A stretch of 7,272 nucleotides of DNA from an uncultured Myxococcales bacterium (GCA_937915965.1 CALGHC010000057.1:1-7272); one strand, 5' to 3'. Shown: positions 1 to 5,959, numbered from the stretch's first letter. Translations and numbers: made by a program. The notes: generated by a model not told the origin, from the sequence alone.

Positions 1-47
1 ATGCCGGCGATGCCGATGAACAGGTTGTCGAGTTCGCGGGTGCTCAT
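1..47 (-). CDS. N-terminal fragment of an unidentified protein, runs off left edge
   Basis: Only the first 15 codons are in the window, reading MSTRELDNLFIGIAG, so no family can be assigned. The ATG (47-45) overlaps the TGA of the upstream 159-residue gene (46-44) in an ATGA arrangement. The last codons of that gene carry a good Shine-Dalgarno sequence, GAGGAG at 60-55, seven bases before the ATG. Both facts point to a real start and to translational coupling as the third gene of the tdk cluster. The short hydrophobic stretch LFIGIAG could begin a membrane segment or a buried strand, and the visible part cannot decide between them. Confidence 0.72.
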   Translation of the reverse strand, partial: MSTRELDNLFIGIAG

Positions 48-523
48 GGTCTCACTCCTCGGCTGCGGCCGCGGCGGGCCAACCAGCGGTCCAGCGCTGG
101 GGTCGAACAGTCTCGCCGCCGCGCGGCCTCGTGGAGGCGCGCGGCGGCGTCGTCGATGGCGGCGCTGAGCGACTCTCGGTCGAATTGTCCGTCGATGTCT
201 TCGTAGCTGGCGCGGCAGCTGCCGTCCGCCTGTCGTCGCAGCGCACACTCGATGCGGGTGTCGGGAAAGACCACCACCACGTCGTCGTCTTCCGCGAGGG
301 CGTCGAGGCTGACGAGCCACGCCAACAGAAGCGCGTCGAGATGGTCCCATGTCTCAATGCGCGACAAGACGCCAAGCCCGCTGGAGATGTGCAAGCCGCC
401 ATCGAGGCTGCCGCGGGCGCAGCCATCGGCGAACGCGCGCGCGACGGCGAGATCGGCCGCCCATGGCTCGTCGACCAGCTCTGCGCCGACGCGCAGGGCC
501 ATGCGAACTTCCACGCCGCTCAC
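44..523 (-). CDS. conserved-position hypothetical protein, 159 aa
   Basis: I do not recognise a family. The product is a soluble-looking, acidic 159-residue protein with no signal peptide or membrane helix. A helical, hydrophobic first half (about residues 10-75) leads to a strand-like stretch DDDVVVVFPDTRIECALRR. A charged helical C-terminus ends in a basic tail. The chosen start is GTG at 523-521. It overlaps the tdk stop (522-520) as GTGA and has a strong ribosome site (GAAGGGG, seven bases upstream) inside the end of tdk. An internal ATG at 502, with GGAAG five bases upstream, is a weaker alternative giving 152 residues. The gene is flanked by 4-base overlaps on both sides, so its expression is probably tied to tdk and to the gene leaving the window. 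Operon position alone does not show a role in nucleotide metabolism. Confidence 0.8.
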   Translation of the reverse strand: MSGVEVRMALRVGAELVDEPWAADLAVARAFADGCARGSLDGGLHISSGLGVLSRIETWDHLDALLLAWLVSLDALAEDDDVVVVFPDTRIECALRRQADGSCRASYEDIDGQFDRESLSAAIDDAAARLHEAARRRDCSTPALDRWLARRGRSRGVRP

Positions 524-1164
524 GCGCCGGCCCCTTCGCCGCTGTCGCGGACCGGTACTGCCATGGCGAGGCGTCGGGCCGCCAGCAGGTCGAGCTGTCG
601 CGACATCTCCGGCTCGTGGTGGCGTCGGCAGCGCGCTTCGTAGCGGTCAGTGGTGCCGACCTCGACGACGCTGTCGCCACCGGCGAGGCGCTGTGACCGG
701 CTCGCTGGTTCGCCGCACACCATACATACGGCGTGGTGCTTGGTGACAAACTCTGCGATCGCCATCAGCTGGGGCATGGGCTCGAAAGGTCGACCGCGGT
801 AGTCCATATCGAGACCAGCGACGATCACCCGCTTGCCGCGATTGGCGAGCACCTCGCAGATGTCGACCAGGCCATTGTCGAAGAACTGGGCCTCGTCGAC
901 GCCGATGACATCGGTGCGGTCGTCGAGCCGCTCGCGGATGTCCGCCGCCGCCTGCACGCAGTGCGCCGAGATCCGCACGTTGGAGTGGCTCACCACCTCC
1001 GTCTCAGCGTAGCGATTGTCGATGGACGGCTTGAAGACCTGGACGCGCTGCCGGGCGATGATCGAGAGCCGCAAGCGGCGGATCAACTCTTCACTCTTGC
1101 CGCTGAACATCGGACCGCACACCACCTCGATGGTCCCCCCGCGCGGTACGAAGGTCGATGACAT
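520..1164 (-). CDS. tdk: thymidine kinase (type II, zinc-binding)
   Basis: This cytoplasmic enzyme phosphorylates thymidine to dTMP with ATP in pyrimidine salvage. The 214-residue product has the usual length of bacterial type II thymidine kinases. Visible motifs are the Walker A loop GPMFSGKS (residues 17-24), the DEAQFF motif (90-95) with E91 as the expected catalytic base, and GLDMDYRG (117-124), the family's GLDxDFR signature with Y for F. The zinc site is CMVC (147, 150) paired with C179 and H182. The substrate-loop region is GTTDRYEARC (170-179). The start at 1164 is preferred over an ATG at 1191 because AGGGG (1175-1171) lies six bases upstream and the family motif follows closely. The stop overlaps the next gene by four bases. 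All key residues are present, so it should be active. Confidence 0.97.
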   Translation of the reverse strand: MSSTFVPRGGTIEVVCGPMFSGKSEELIRRLRLSIIARQRVQVFKPSIDNRYAETEVVSHSNVRISAHCVQAAADIRERLDDRTDVIGVDEAQFFDNGLVDICEVLANRGKRVIVAGLDMDYRGRPFEPMPQLMAIAEFVTKHHAVCMVCGEPASRSQRLAGGDSVVEVGTTDRYEARCRRHHEPEMSRQLDLLAARRLAMAVPVRDSGEGAGA

Positions 1165-1260
1165 GGCAAACCCCTGCTGTCGCGGTGGCACGGTCCGGCG
1201 TGGACGTGTTGCAGGCCGTGGAGTAGCACAGCGGCGGCGTGGGGCAAAGCGCCCGGAGAC

Positions 1261-1282
1261 CGGTTGCGTAGCGAATCAACCG
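1261..1282. promoter_or_regulatory. inverted repeat upstream of tdk, possible operator
   Basis: The arms CGGTTG (1261-1266) and CAACCG (1277-1282) are perfect complements separated by 10 bases. They lie about 100 bases upstream of the tdk start and just upstream of the weak -35 candidate at 1248-1243. Size and spacing would suit a dimeric regulator, but six-base arms can arise by chance in G+C-rich DNA. Confidence 0.2.
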
Positions 1283-1424
1283 CGCCCGATTGCGTCAGCG
1301 GCCGAGGCCCGAGTGCCATGTGCCCGACGCCTTGGCGCTTTCGTGCCATCGGCCAGTCAGGTGCGGCAAGGCGCGTCGGCCCGCGCGGTTCAGATCGGTT
1401 TGGGGGAGCGGCTGGCCGCGACGA

Positions 1425-1442
1425 TCGCGGCGGGAGCCGCGA
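1425..1442 (-). terminator. GC hairpin after the GltJ-like gene, no U-tract
   Basis: A perfect 7-bp stem (1425-1431 with 1436-1442) and 4-base loop sit about 30 bases past the stop at 1473. No run of U follows in the transcript direction, so it is not a classical intrinsic terminator. It could stabilise the mRNA 3' end or act as a pause site. Confidence 0.25.
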
Positions 1443-1472
1443 CGTGATCCGAGTGAGAAGCGAACCCGGAGG

Positions 1473-3824
1473 TCAGCCGCCGACGGAGTACTTGATCGTG
1501 TACTTGGTGGCGGCGCCGCTGGACTGCGGGAAGCGCAGCTTCCGGACCGCATCGACGACACAGCCGGCAACCGGCGAAGACGAGAACTGGCCGACGACGC
1601 GCGCGGTCTTCACGCTGCCGTCTGAGTTGACGTAGAGCAGCACCTTGATCGTCTCTGTGCCGCCGTCGGCGTCGGCGTGCAGCATGTAACAGCGCAGCGC
1701 GGCCGAATTGGCGCCGGCGGCGACGCGGTTCACCTCGGCCTGCGTGAGCTTCGCGGGTTTGGCGCTCGAGCCAGTGGAAGCGCCCTCAGGTTCGGCCCTT
1801 GCCGCTCGGCCGGCCTTCGCTTTGTTCAGAAGCCTGTCGATCTCGTCCGTGTCGTCGTCGCTGGCCGCCGCTGCAGCGGCACTTGCCCTCGCTTCTTGTT
1901 CGGCCTCCGCCTTGCGTTCGACTGCTGCGGCGCGGTCCGCGGCTGCGGCCTGCTGTGCCGCTGCCTTGCTCTCGGCAGCCGCATCTGTCTTGGCTGCCGC
2001 GCGGTCACGTCGGGCCTTGTTGAGCAGGCGGTCAATCTCATCGCCACCGCCGGACCCGCTCGCCGGCTGCGCGGCGACGCGCGGCGTCGCGGTGCTGGTT
2101 GCCCGGCCGGTCGGAGCCGCGCGCGGCGCGGGCTTGCGTACGTCGGCCCTCGCGGAGGTTGGCTGCTTGTCAGCAGCTTTTGCCGCTGTCGCCTCTTCCT
2201 CTGCTGCCTTCGCCTCGGCCGCTTTCGCCTCGGCTGCGTTCGCATCGGCCGCTTTGGCCTCCGCAGCCTGTTCCTCTGATGATTTCGCCTCCGCTCCGGC
2301 ATCTGGCGGGGGCGCCCCGGCGTCCGCGCTCGCGTTTGCCGCGTCATCCACGGCCGTCTCGCCGGCGTCGGCGGCTACGTTGGCGCCCGTCGCCGCATCG
2401 CCTTCGGTGGCGCCGGCGTCGACCTCGGCGGTCACCGCCGCCGGCGCGGCGCTGCTCGCCTCGCCGAGGTTGGTCGGTGCCGTCACCGCGCCCGCCTGTG
2501 CGACTGCTACGCTGGTGCCTTCCTTGTCGTGGTTGCCTTGGCTTCGTGGCTCAGCCTTGCGCTGCGTCAGCACAACGGCTCCGATCACAACGCCAATCAG
2601 CACGACAGCGATCGCCGCCCAGCCGAAGCCACCGCCTTTCTCCTTCTTCCTTTCTTGCTTGCCTGCGGCGAGTCTCGCTGCCGGGCCGCCTGCCGCAGCG
2701 CCCCGCGTCGTCAGGGCCGCCGCAGACTTGCGCGTCTCCTGGACCGTGGCCGCGCCGGCCTTGCTGGCGCCGCTATCTGCCTGACCGGGCAGGCGAACCT
2801 TGACGCTGGAGCTGCGGGAAGCCTGGGCAGCGGTCGCCTCTTCGCGCGGACTGTGCGCTGGCGTCGCTTCGGCGGTCGCTCCACTGCGGCGCTTGTCCTT
2901 GTCGCGGGCCTTCTTGGTCAGCTTGCTCGTGCCGGTGGCGCCGCCCGGGGCAGAGGCCGCGCCACCGCCGGTCGCCTTGGGCACCGCTGGGGGCAACTCA
3001 CGGTCGCTGGCCGGCTCGGCGACGGTCGACACTGGTACCGCAGCCACCTCGGTCTTGCTGATCTCGGCGGCCTTGTCCAGGTCCTGGATGTCGCCCGCGA
3101 TCGCGGCCTCGGCTTCGGCCTCAAAGGGTACCGGTGGGGGCGCTTCGTCGGCGCCGACGGCGCCCTCGGCGTCATCCAGATCATCGAGCGACGCGAACGC
3201 CGGCGGCTCGTCGGCTTCGGTCGTAGTGGCGGGTGCACTGGCAGCCGCGACGGCCGCCTGTGCTGCCAGCGGCGGCAACTCTGGCGGCTCGATGGTCGCG
3301 GGCGGGGGCTCGCCATCGCCCGCGCTGCCGCTCTGCTCGTCCAGCTTGACCAGCAACTCGATCATCTGCGCAGACAACTCAAGCGTCTGCGCGCGGCGGC
3401 GTGGCCGCTTCTTTTCAGCGGGTTCGTCGTGCGTCGCGGCCTTGCGTTCGCCGACCAGCTCGCCAAAAGGCTCGACGTCGCGTGTCGCTGTCCAGGCTGC
3501 GAAGCCCTTGCGCCAGACGAGATCGGCCGCTCCGAGGCGACCCGCCTCGATGTGGTCGATCAACTCTTGCTCCGTCAGCGGCCCGACCTGCTTGCCGTCG
3601 ATTCCGGCAAACCAGACCCGGGACGGCGCGGCGGGCGCGGTCGACGGGACCTCGAGGTTGAAAGGCATCGTCGTCCGACCGACATCGCCATCCGTGGCAA
3701 CGCCACGTACGCGGATGTCGCCACCGCAGCGCTTGCAGCGGATACGGAAGACGCGATTCTTGCCCTGTACGCGTTCGTCTGGAACGCGGTAGTGGGCATT
3801 GCAAGCTGGACAACTGATCTTCAT
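1473..3824 (-). CDS. GltJ/AgmX-like envelope protein: zinc ribbon, GYF_2, TM helix, TonB-like C-terminus
   Basis: This 783-residue protein is predicted to cross the inner membrane once, with its N-terminus in the cytoplasm. Residues 1-41 form an MJ0042-type zinc ribbon (C5, C8, C30, C33). Residues 70-121 are a GYF_2 domain, with WFAGIDGKQVGPLT and the WRKGFAAW segment. A long low-complexity linker full of Ala, Pro and acidic residues follows. A basic stretch precedes one membrane helix at about 402-420 (WAAIAVVLIGVVIGAVVL). The periplasmic part is Ala/Glu/Lys-rich, probably extended or coiled-coil, and has two copies of DEIDRLLNKA (595-604, 660-669). Residues 693-783 resemble the TonB/AgmX C-terminal domain (GCVVDAVRKLRFP). 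In Myxococcus xanthus, GltJ of this layout belongs to the gliding machinery. Here no other glt or agl gene is adjacent, so a paralogue with another envelope role is equally possible. The start at 3824 begins directly at the zinc ribbon. A longer open frame to 4094 overlaps the neighbouring gene and looks unstructured. The ribosome site is weak. Confidence 0.9.
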   Translation of the reverse strand: MKISCPACNAHYRVPDERVQGKNRVFRIRCKRCGGDIRVRGVATDGDVGRTTMPFNLEVPSTAPAAPSRVWFAGIDGKQVGPLTEQELIDHIEAGRLGAADLVWRKGFAAWTATRDVEPFGELVGERKAATHDEPAEKKRPRRRAQTLELSAQMIELLVKLDEQSGSAGDGEPPPATIEPPELPPLAAQAAVAAASAPATTTEADEPPAFASLDDLDDAEGAVGADEAPPPVPFEAEAEAAIAGDIQDLDKAAEISKTEVAAVPVSTVAEPASDRELPPAVPKATGGGAASAPGGATGTSKLTKKARDKDKRRSGATAEATPAHSPREEATAAQASRSSSVKVRLPGQADSGASKAGAATVQETRKSAAALTTRGAAAGGPAARLAAGKQERKKEKGGGFGWAAIAVVLIGVVIGAVVLTQRKAEPRSQGNHDKEGTSVAVAQAGAVTAPTNLGEASSAAPAAVTAEVDAGATEGDAATGANVAADAGETAVDDAANASADAGAPPPDAGAEAKSSEEQAAEAKAADANAAEAKAAEAKAAEEEATAAKAADKQPTSARADVRKPAPRAAPTGRATSTATPRVAAQPASGSGGGDEIDRLLNKARRDRAAAKTDAAAESKAAAQQAAAADRAAAVERKAEAEQEARASAAAAAASDDDTDEIDRLLNKAKAGRAARAEPEGASTGSSAKPAKLTQAEVNRVAAGANSAALRCYMLHADADGGTETIKVLLYVNSDGSVKTARVVGQFSSSPVAGCVVDAVRKLRFPQSSGAATKYTIKYSVGG
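1816..2042 (-). repeat. duplicated DEIDRLLNKA motif flanking an Ala-rich segment
   Basis: Within the GltJ-like protein, residues 595-604 and 660-669 carry the identical ten-residue motif DEIDRLLNKA, each followed by a basic/Ala run. The 55 residues between them are dominated by Ala, Lys, Glu and Arg. The two motif DNA copies differ at synonymous positions, so protein-level selection rather than a very recent DNA duplication is suggested. Confidence 0.8.
2191..2276 (-). repeat. degenerate 15-bp repeats encoding AEAKA-type pentapeptides
   Basis: In the periplasmic linker of the GltJ-like protein the coding strand reads successive five-residue units of the type AEAKA, ADANA, AEAKA, AEAKA, AEEEA. 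Each corresponds to about 15 bases. Such runs favour a long charged helix. They are probably slippage-generated spacer sequence between the membrane helix and the C-terminal domain. Confidence 0.7.
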
Positions 3825-3867
3825 GGTGGGAGACCCTGTACCCTGGGGCGCACTCGGGAGGGGCGGG

Positions 3868-3896
3868 AGCCTACACGCAATGCCCTTTCCAAGCAA
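3868..3896 (-). promoter_or_regulatory. candidate sigma-70-type promoter for the GltJ-like gene
   Basis: Reading leftward, the -35 candidate TTGCTT (3896-3891) and -10 candidate TAGGCT (3873-3868, preceded by TG) are separated by exactly 17 bases. The predicted start near 3861 leaves a leader of about 37 bases. Each hexamer matches only half of the consensus, so support is moderate. It would allow the GltJ-like gene to be transcribed separately from the 186-residue gene upstream. Confidence 0.4.
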
Positions 3897-3917
3897 TCCT
3901 GTTACGAGACGTCGCCA

Positions 3918-3934
3918 ACCGTCACCGTGACGGT
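3918..3934. promoter_or_regulatory. perfect 17-base palindrome, candidate activator or repressor site
   Basis: ACCGTCAC and GTGACGGT form perfect 8-base arms around one central C. The centre (3926) is about 65 bases upstream of the predicted start for the GltJ-like gene, a position typical of activator binding. It lies between the two minus-strand genes. As RNA it could also form a hairpin, but without a usable loop or U-tract a DNA-binding site is the better reading. Confidence 0.45.
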
Positions 3935-3978
3935 CGTGGCGCACGCTGCTGGTCTTTTCGAAGACGCACGGTGGCCTG

Positions 3979-4539
3979 TCACGATCTTTCCTCGTCGATA
4001 GACTCACGTCCAGTCGACTCGTCCACAGACACCGCCGCCCGTTCACCGGTCCCGCTACCGGGGCCGCTATCGGGACCGCCACCGGGCCTGCCACCGGTAC
4101 CGCTACTGGGACCGCGCTCGCTATCGGTCGCGAAATTGATCGCGAAGGCGTCGTTCAAGCGCGAGCCGATCAGCGTGCCATGGTTGGCCGGTAGGAACCG
4201 CCCGAGCGCCTCGGCCAGAACGGAGACCCCTCGTGCGACGTGTTCGGGCTGCATGCCGCGACCCACGAGGACCCGCATCTGCCAGCGCGCGTACTCTCGG
4301 AGTCGCTCCGCATCCCGGTCGCGCAGGCTACCGTGAAGGTGCTGGAGGTGCACATCGAGGTCGCCCTGGCAGGTCAGCAGTCCTTTGACCCCTCGGAAGG
4401 GTGCAGCATCGGGGTGGCGATTCATGAGCGCCGCCGCCGCCCAGGCGACCAGCTCGCTGCGGCCGGCCTCCAGCGCCGTCGCCGCGTCATCGAGGCTGTC
4501 ATCGAGGGCGCCGATAAAGTCGTCGTCGTCGAAATCCAT
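3979..4539 (-). CDS. hypothetical protein, acidic N-terminus, helical core, Gly/Pro/Ser repeat tail, 186 aa
   Basis: I do not recognise a family. The 186-residue product has no signal peptide or membrane helix, so it is probably cytoplasmic. It begins with an acidic cluster (MDFDDDDF, then DDSLDD). Residues 20-135 look like an all-helical domain, including REYARWQMRVLVGRGM and SVLAEALGRFLPANHG. That rhythm recalls helical-bundle sensory or co-antagonist domains, but this is only an impression. Residues 143-166 are a four-residue-periodic Gly/Pro/Ser/Thr tail, followed by an acidic end. The ATG at 4539 is chosen because it starts the acidic helix and the upstream extension to 4635 looks random. 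The ribosome site is poor (GGGCGG, five bases upstream). It lies 154 bases upstream of the GltJ-like gene in the same direction. Confidence 0.75.
   Translation of the reverse strand: MDFDDDDFIGALDDSLDDAATALEAGRSELVAWAAAALMNRHPDAAPFRGVKGLLTCQGDLDVHLQHLHGSLRDRDAERLREYARWQMRVLVGRGMQPEHVARGVSVLAEALGRFLPANHGTLIGSRLNDAFAINFATDSERGPSSGTGGRPGGGPDSGPGSGTGERAAVSVDESTGRESIDEERS
4042..4113 (-). repeat. 12-bp tandem repeat, about 5-6 copies, in frame
   Basis: On the plus strand the unit is close to GCTACCGGGACC, with units starting at 4054, 4066, 4078, 4090 and 4102 and a degenerate one at 4042. On the coding (minus) strand each unit adds four residues of the pattern GPGS/GTGG to the tail of the 186-residue protein. 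Twelve being a multiple of three, copy-number change would keep the frame. Confidence 0.85.
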
Positions 4540-4799
4540 CGTTACCGCCCGTCGCTGCGCTTCCAGCCATCGGCCTGGGCCGTTGGTCGTCGGCGAGCGA
4601 AAGCATGCGCCCTGTCGGGCCGACTCCGCAACCAACCTGCTTTGCCCCGATCAGCAGGACTTGTGCGCGACCGAACGGCGTTTGACAAGCCCGTCGGGGC
4701 CGGCCGATAAGGTGGCGCAGCGGCACCCAAGACATGCCTGGCGGGCCGCACGCGCGCCGCGCCGCCCGACAGCGGCCGCGAACCGCAACCGAGTGGCCC
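4540..4799. promoter_or_regulatory. divergent intergenic region between orf186 and the lipid kinase
   Basis: These 260 bases separate the minus-strand 186-residue gene from the plus-strand lipid kinase and should contain promoters in both directions. A plus-strand promoter candidate is listed separately. I found no clear minus-strand promoter. Short open frames here lack support. Confidence 0.5.
4682..4711 (+). promoter_or_regulatory. candidate sigma-70 promoter for the lipid kinase
   Basis: A perfect -35 TTGACA (4682-4687) is followed, after an 18-base spacer, by GATAAG (4706-4711), which matches four of six -10 positions. The predicted start near 4718 gives a leader of about 80 bases before the ATG at 4800. 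The A+T-rich -10 stands out in an otherwise GC-rich stretch. Confidence 0.5.
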
Positions 4800-5753
4800 A
4801 TGATCGTCGCCCTCATCAACCCGACCGCGAGCAAGGGCCACGCCGCCGAGCTTGCCCACGCCCTCGCGGGCAGCTCCCCGCGACTGCGCCTTGTGCTCAC
4901 GGACGCCGCCGACGACGTCGATCGGCTGGTCGACAGCCTTCTCGTCGAGCCGGCCGAGCTGCTGGTGATCGGCGGTGGCGACGGCACCATCTCCAACTTG
5001 CTGACTCGCTTTGACCGGGCTGGTCACCTCGACGCGGTGCCGCCTCTGCTAGTCCTACCCGCCGGTCACATGAACACCGTCGCACAGTCGCTCGTCGGCA
5101 GTCGTCAACCGGTCCAGATCGCCGAACGGATCCTCGACGCCTGGACACGCGGCGTGCGGCGGCTCCACCGCATGCCCGTCTTGCGTCTCTCAGTGGATGA
5201 CGAGCCGATTCGCGTGGGCGTCAACTGCAGCCTCGGCGCCGTCGCCAGGCTGCACCGCGACTACCGCGCCGCGCACCTGCGGGGTCTGCCCGGGATCGCC
5301 GAGGTGCTCGCCCGGATGGCGATGCAGCGGGTCTCTGGTGACTGCTTCGAACCTATCCTGGGGCCATTTGAGGCGGATGGCTCGGCCATTCCCTTGAGCG
5401 CGGTCACGGCCGGAGTCATCAGCCCGCTGCCCGGCTTCATGTTCGCACTTCGGCCGTTTCCCGGTGTGCGCAATGTGTCCAGCGACGGCCTCTACACGGC
5501 GCTCGCGCAGTTGGGCCAGATCGCCATCCAGGCCTCGCTTCCGGCGATCCTCCGTGGTCGTCTGCGCACGGAGCACATGCACCACGGCCGCCACCATCAG
5601 CTGAGTTGGCAAAACGGCCCTCGGCCAGATCTTCTCGTCGTCGATGGCGAGCAGACCGTGCTGCACGCAGGCGCCCGCGTGACGGTCGCCCAGGCGGCGA
5701 CCGTGCGGATCGTCGTGTGGCGGTCGATGCCGCGGGTGGCCAGCGAGAGCTGA
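4800..5753 (+). CDS. diacylglycerol kinase-family lipid kinase
   Basis: Members of the DAGK catalytic family (DgkB/YegS/sphingosine-kinase-like) transfer the ATP gamma-phosphate to a lipid hydroxyl at the cytoplasmic face of the membrane. The 317-residue length is normal. Visible motifs are the opening strand IVALINPTASKG (2-13), the nucleotide-binding GGGDGT (58-63), LPAGHMNTVA (86-95) in place of the usual PxGTxN(D/T)xA, and a C-terminal VVDGE (280-284) typical of the beta-sandwich domain. The 86-95 segment has His where Thr is usual. The start at 4800 is chosen because the conserved first strand begins there. An in-frame ATG at 4734 would add a basic, unstructured extension. The lipid substrate (diacylglycerol, sphingoid base or another) cannot be read from the sequence. 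The gene stands alone between the divergent promoter region and the long gap after 5753. Confidence 0.92.
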   Translation: MIVALINPTASKGHAAELAHALAGSSPRLRLVLTDAADDVDRLVDSLLVEPAELLVIGGGDGTISNLLTRFDRAGHLDAVPPLLVLPAGHMNTVAQSLVGSRQPVQIAERILDAWTRGVRRLHRMPVLRLSVDDEPIRVGVNCSLGAVARLHRDYRAAHLRGLPGIAEVLARMAMQRVSGDCFEPILGPFEADGSAIPLSAVTAGVISPLPGFMFALRPFPGVRNVSSDGLYTALAQLGQIAIQASLPAILRGRLRTEHMHHGRHHQLSWQNGPRPDLLVVDGEQTVLHAGARVTVAQAATVRIVVWRSMPRVASES

Positions 5754-5780
5754 CAATTTATCGCTGACCTGTTCGATTCC

Positions 5781-5826
5781 GAGACGCGACGGGTCAAGAT
5801 GAGACCGAGATGTCGCATTCTGAGAC
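5781..5826 (+). repeat. three GAGAC direct repeats spaced 20-21 bases
   Basis: GAGAC occurs at 5781-5785, 5801-5805 and 5822-5826, so copies fall on nearly the same face of the helix two turns apart. They lie about 135-180 bases upstream of the predicted sigma-54 start. The motif is short and the regulatory role is inferred from spacing and position. Confidence 0.3.
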
Positions 5827-5841
5827 GATTCCGCCGGAAGC

Positions 5842-5855
5842 GTGACACTTGTCAC
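5842..5855. promoter_or_regulatory. perfect inverted repeat, candidate enhancer-binding-protein site
   Basis: GTGACACTTGTCAC has perfect six-base arms (GTGACA, TGTCAC) around two central bases. A further TGTCAC half-site occurs at 5871-5876. The dyad centre is about 112 bases upstream of the predicted sigma-54 transcript start, within the usual range for an activator that contacts sigma-54 polymerase by looping. Confidence 0.45.
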
Positions 5856-5933
5856 ACCCGCGCGCCGCCGTGTCACGCCACAAGGGCCCGCGTGCACTGA
5901 TGATTCGAGTGCCTCGGCGAGAATCCCTGGACT

Positions 5934-5948
5934 TGGCATGGGACTTGC
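5934..5948 (+). promoter_or_regulatory. sigma-54 (RpoN) promoter
   Basis: TGGCAT, five bases, TTGC matches the -24/-12 consensus TGGCAC-N5-TTGC with one substitution. It keeps the invariant GG and GC with exactly ten bases between them, and the preceding T also fits. Counting twelve bases on from the conserved C (5948) puts the transcript start near 5960. Sigma-54 promoters need an AAA+ enhancer-binding protein, and myxobacteria have unusually many. Confidence 0.65.
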
Positions 5949-5959
5949 GGTGTACTGCC

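Larger units (their letters stand above)
1165..1472. other. intergenic region upstream of tdk
   Basis: No convincing gene is visible in these 308 bases; short open frames on both strands lack ribosome sites and domain signals. The stretch must hold the 3' end of the GltJ-like transcript and the tdk promoter. A weak tdk promoter candidate on the minus strand is TTTGCC (1248-1243), a 17-base spacer, and TACTCC (1225-1220) preceded by TG. An inverted repeat lies at 1261-1282 and a GC-rich hairpin at 1425-1442, both listed separately. Confidence 0.5.

Noticed and set aside
3952..3965. GTCTT-TTCG-AAGAC hairpin just past the 186-residue gene
   Set aside because: The stem is only five pairs with no U-tract on the minus strand, too weak to call a terminator.
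2529..4001. 490-residue plus-strand open frame opposite the GltJ-like gene
   Set aside because: It is antisense to clear zinc ribbon, GYF_2 and TM coding sequence, has repetitive Arg/Leu-rich composition, and has no recognisable motif. GC-rich DNA commonly leaves such frames open.
3825..4094. 90-residue N-terminal extension of the GltJ-like protein
   Set aside because: It overlaps the end of the 186-residue gene, looks random, and places a family-typical N-terminal zinc ribbon internally. The ATG at 3824 starts exactly at the ribbon.
5190..5939. 249-residue minus-strand frame opposite the lipid kinase
   Set aside because: It is antisense to conserved kinase sequence (through the VDGE motif) and runs across the enhancer-like repeats. 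No domain signal is visible.
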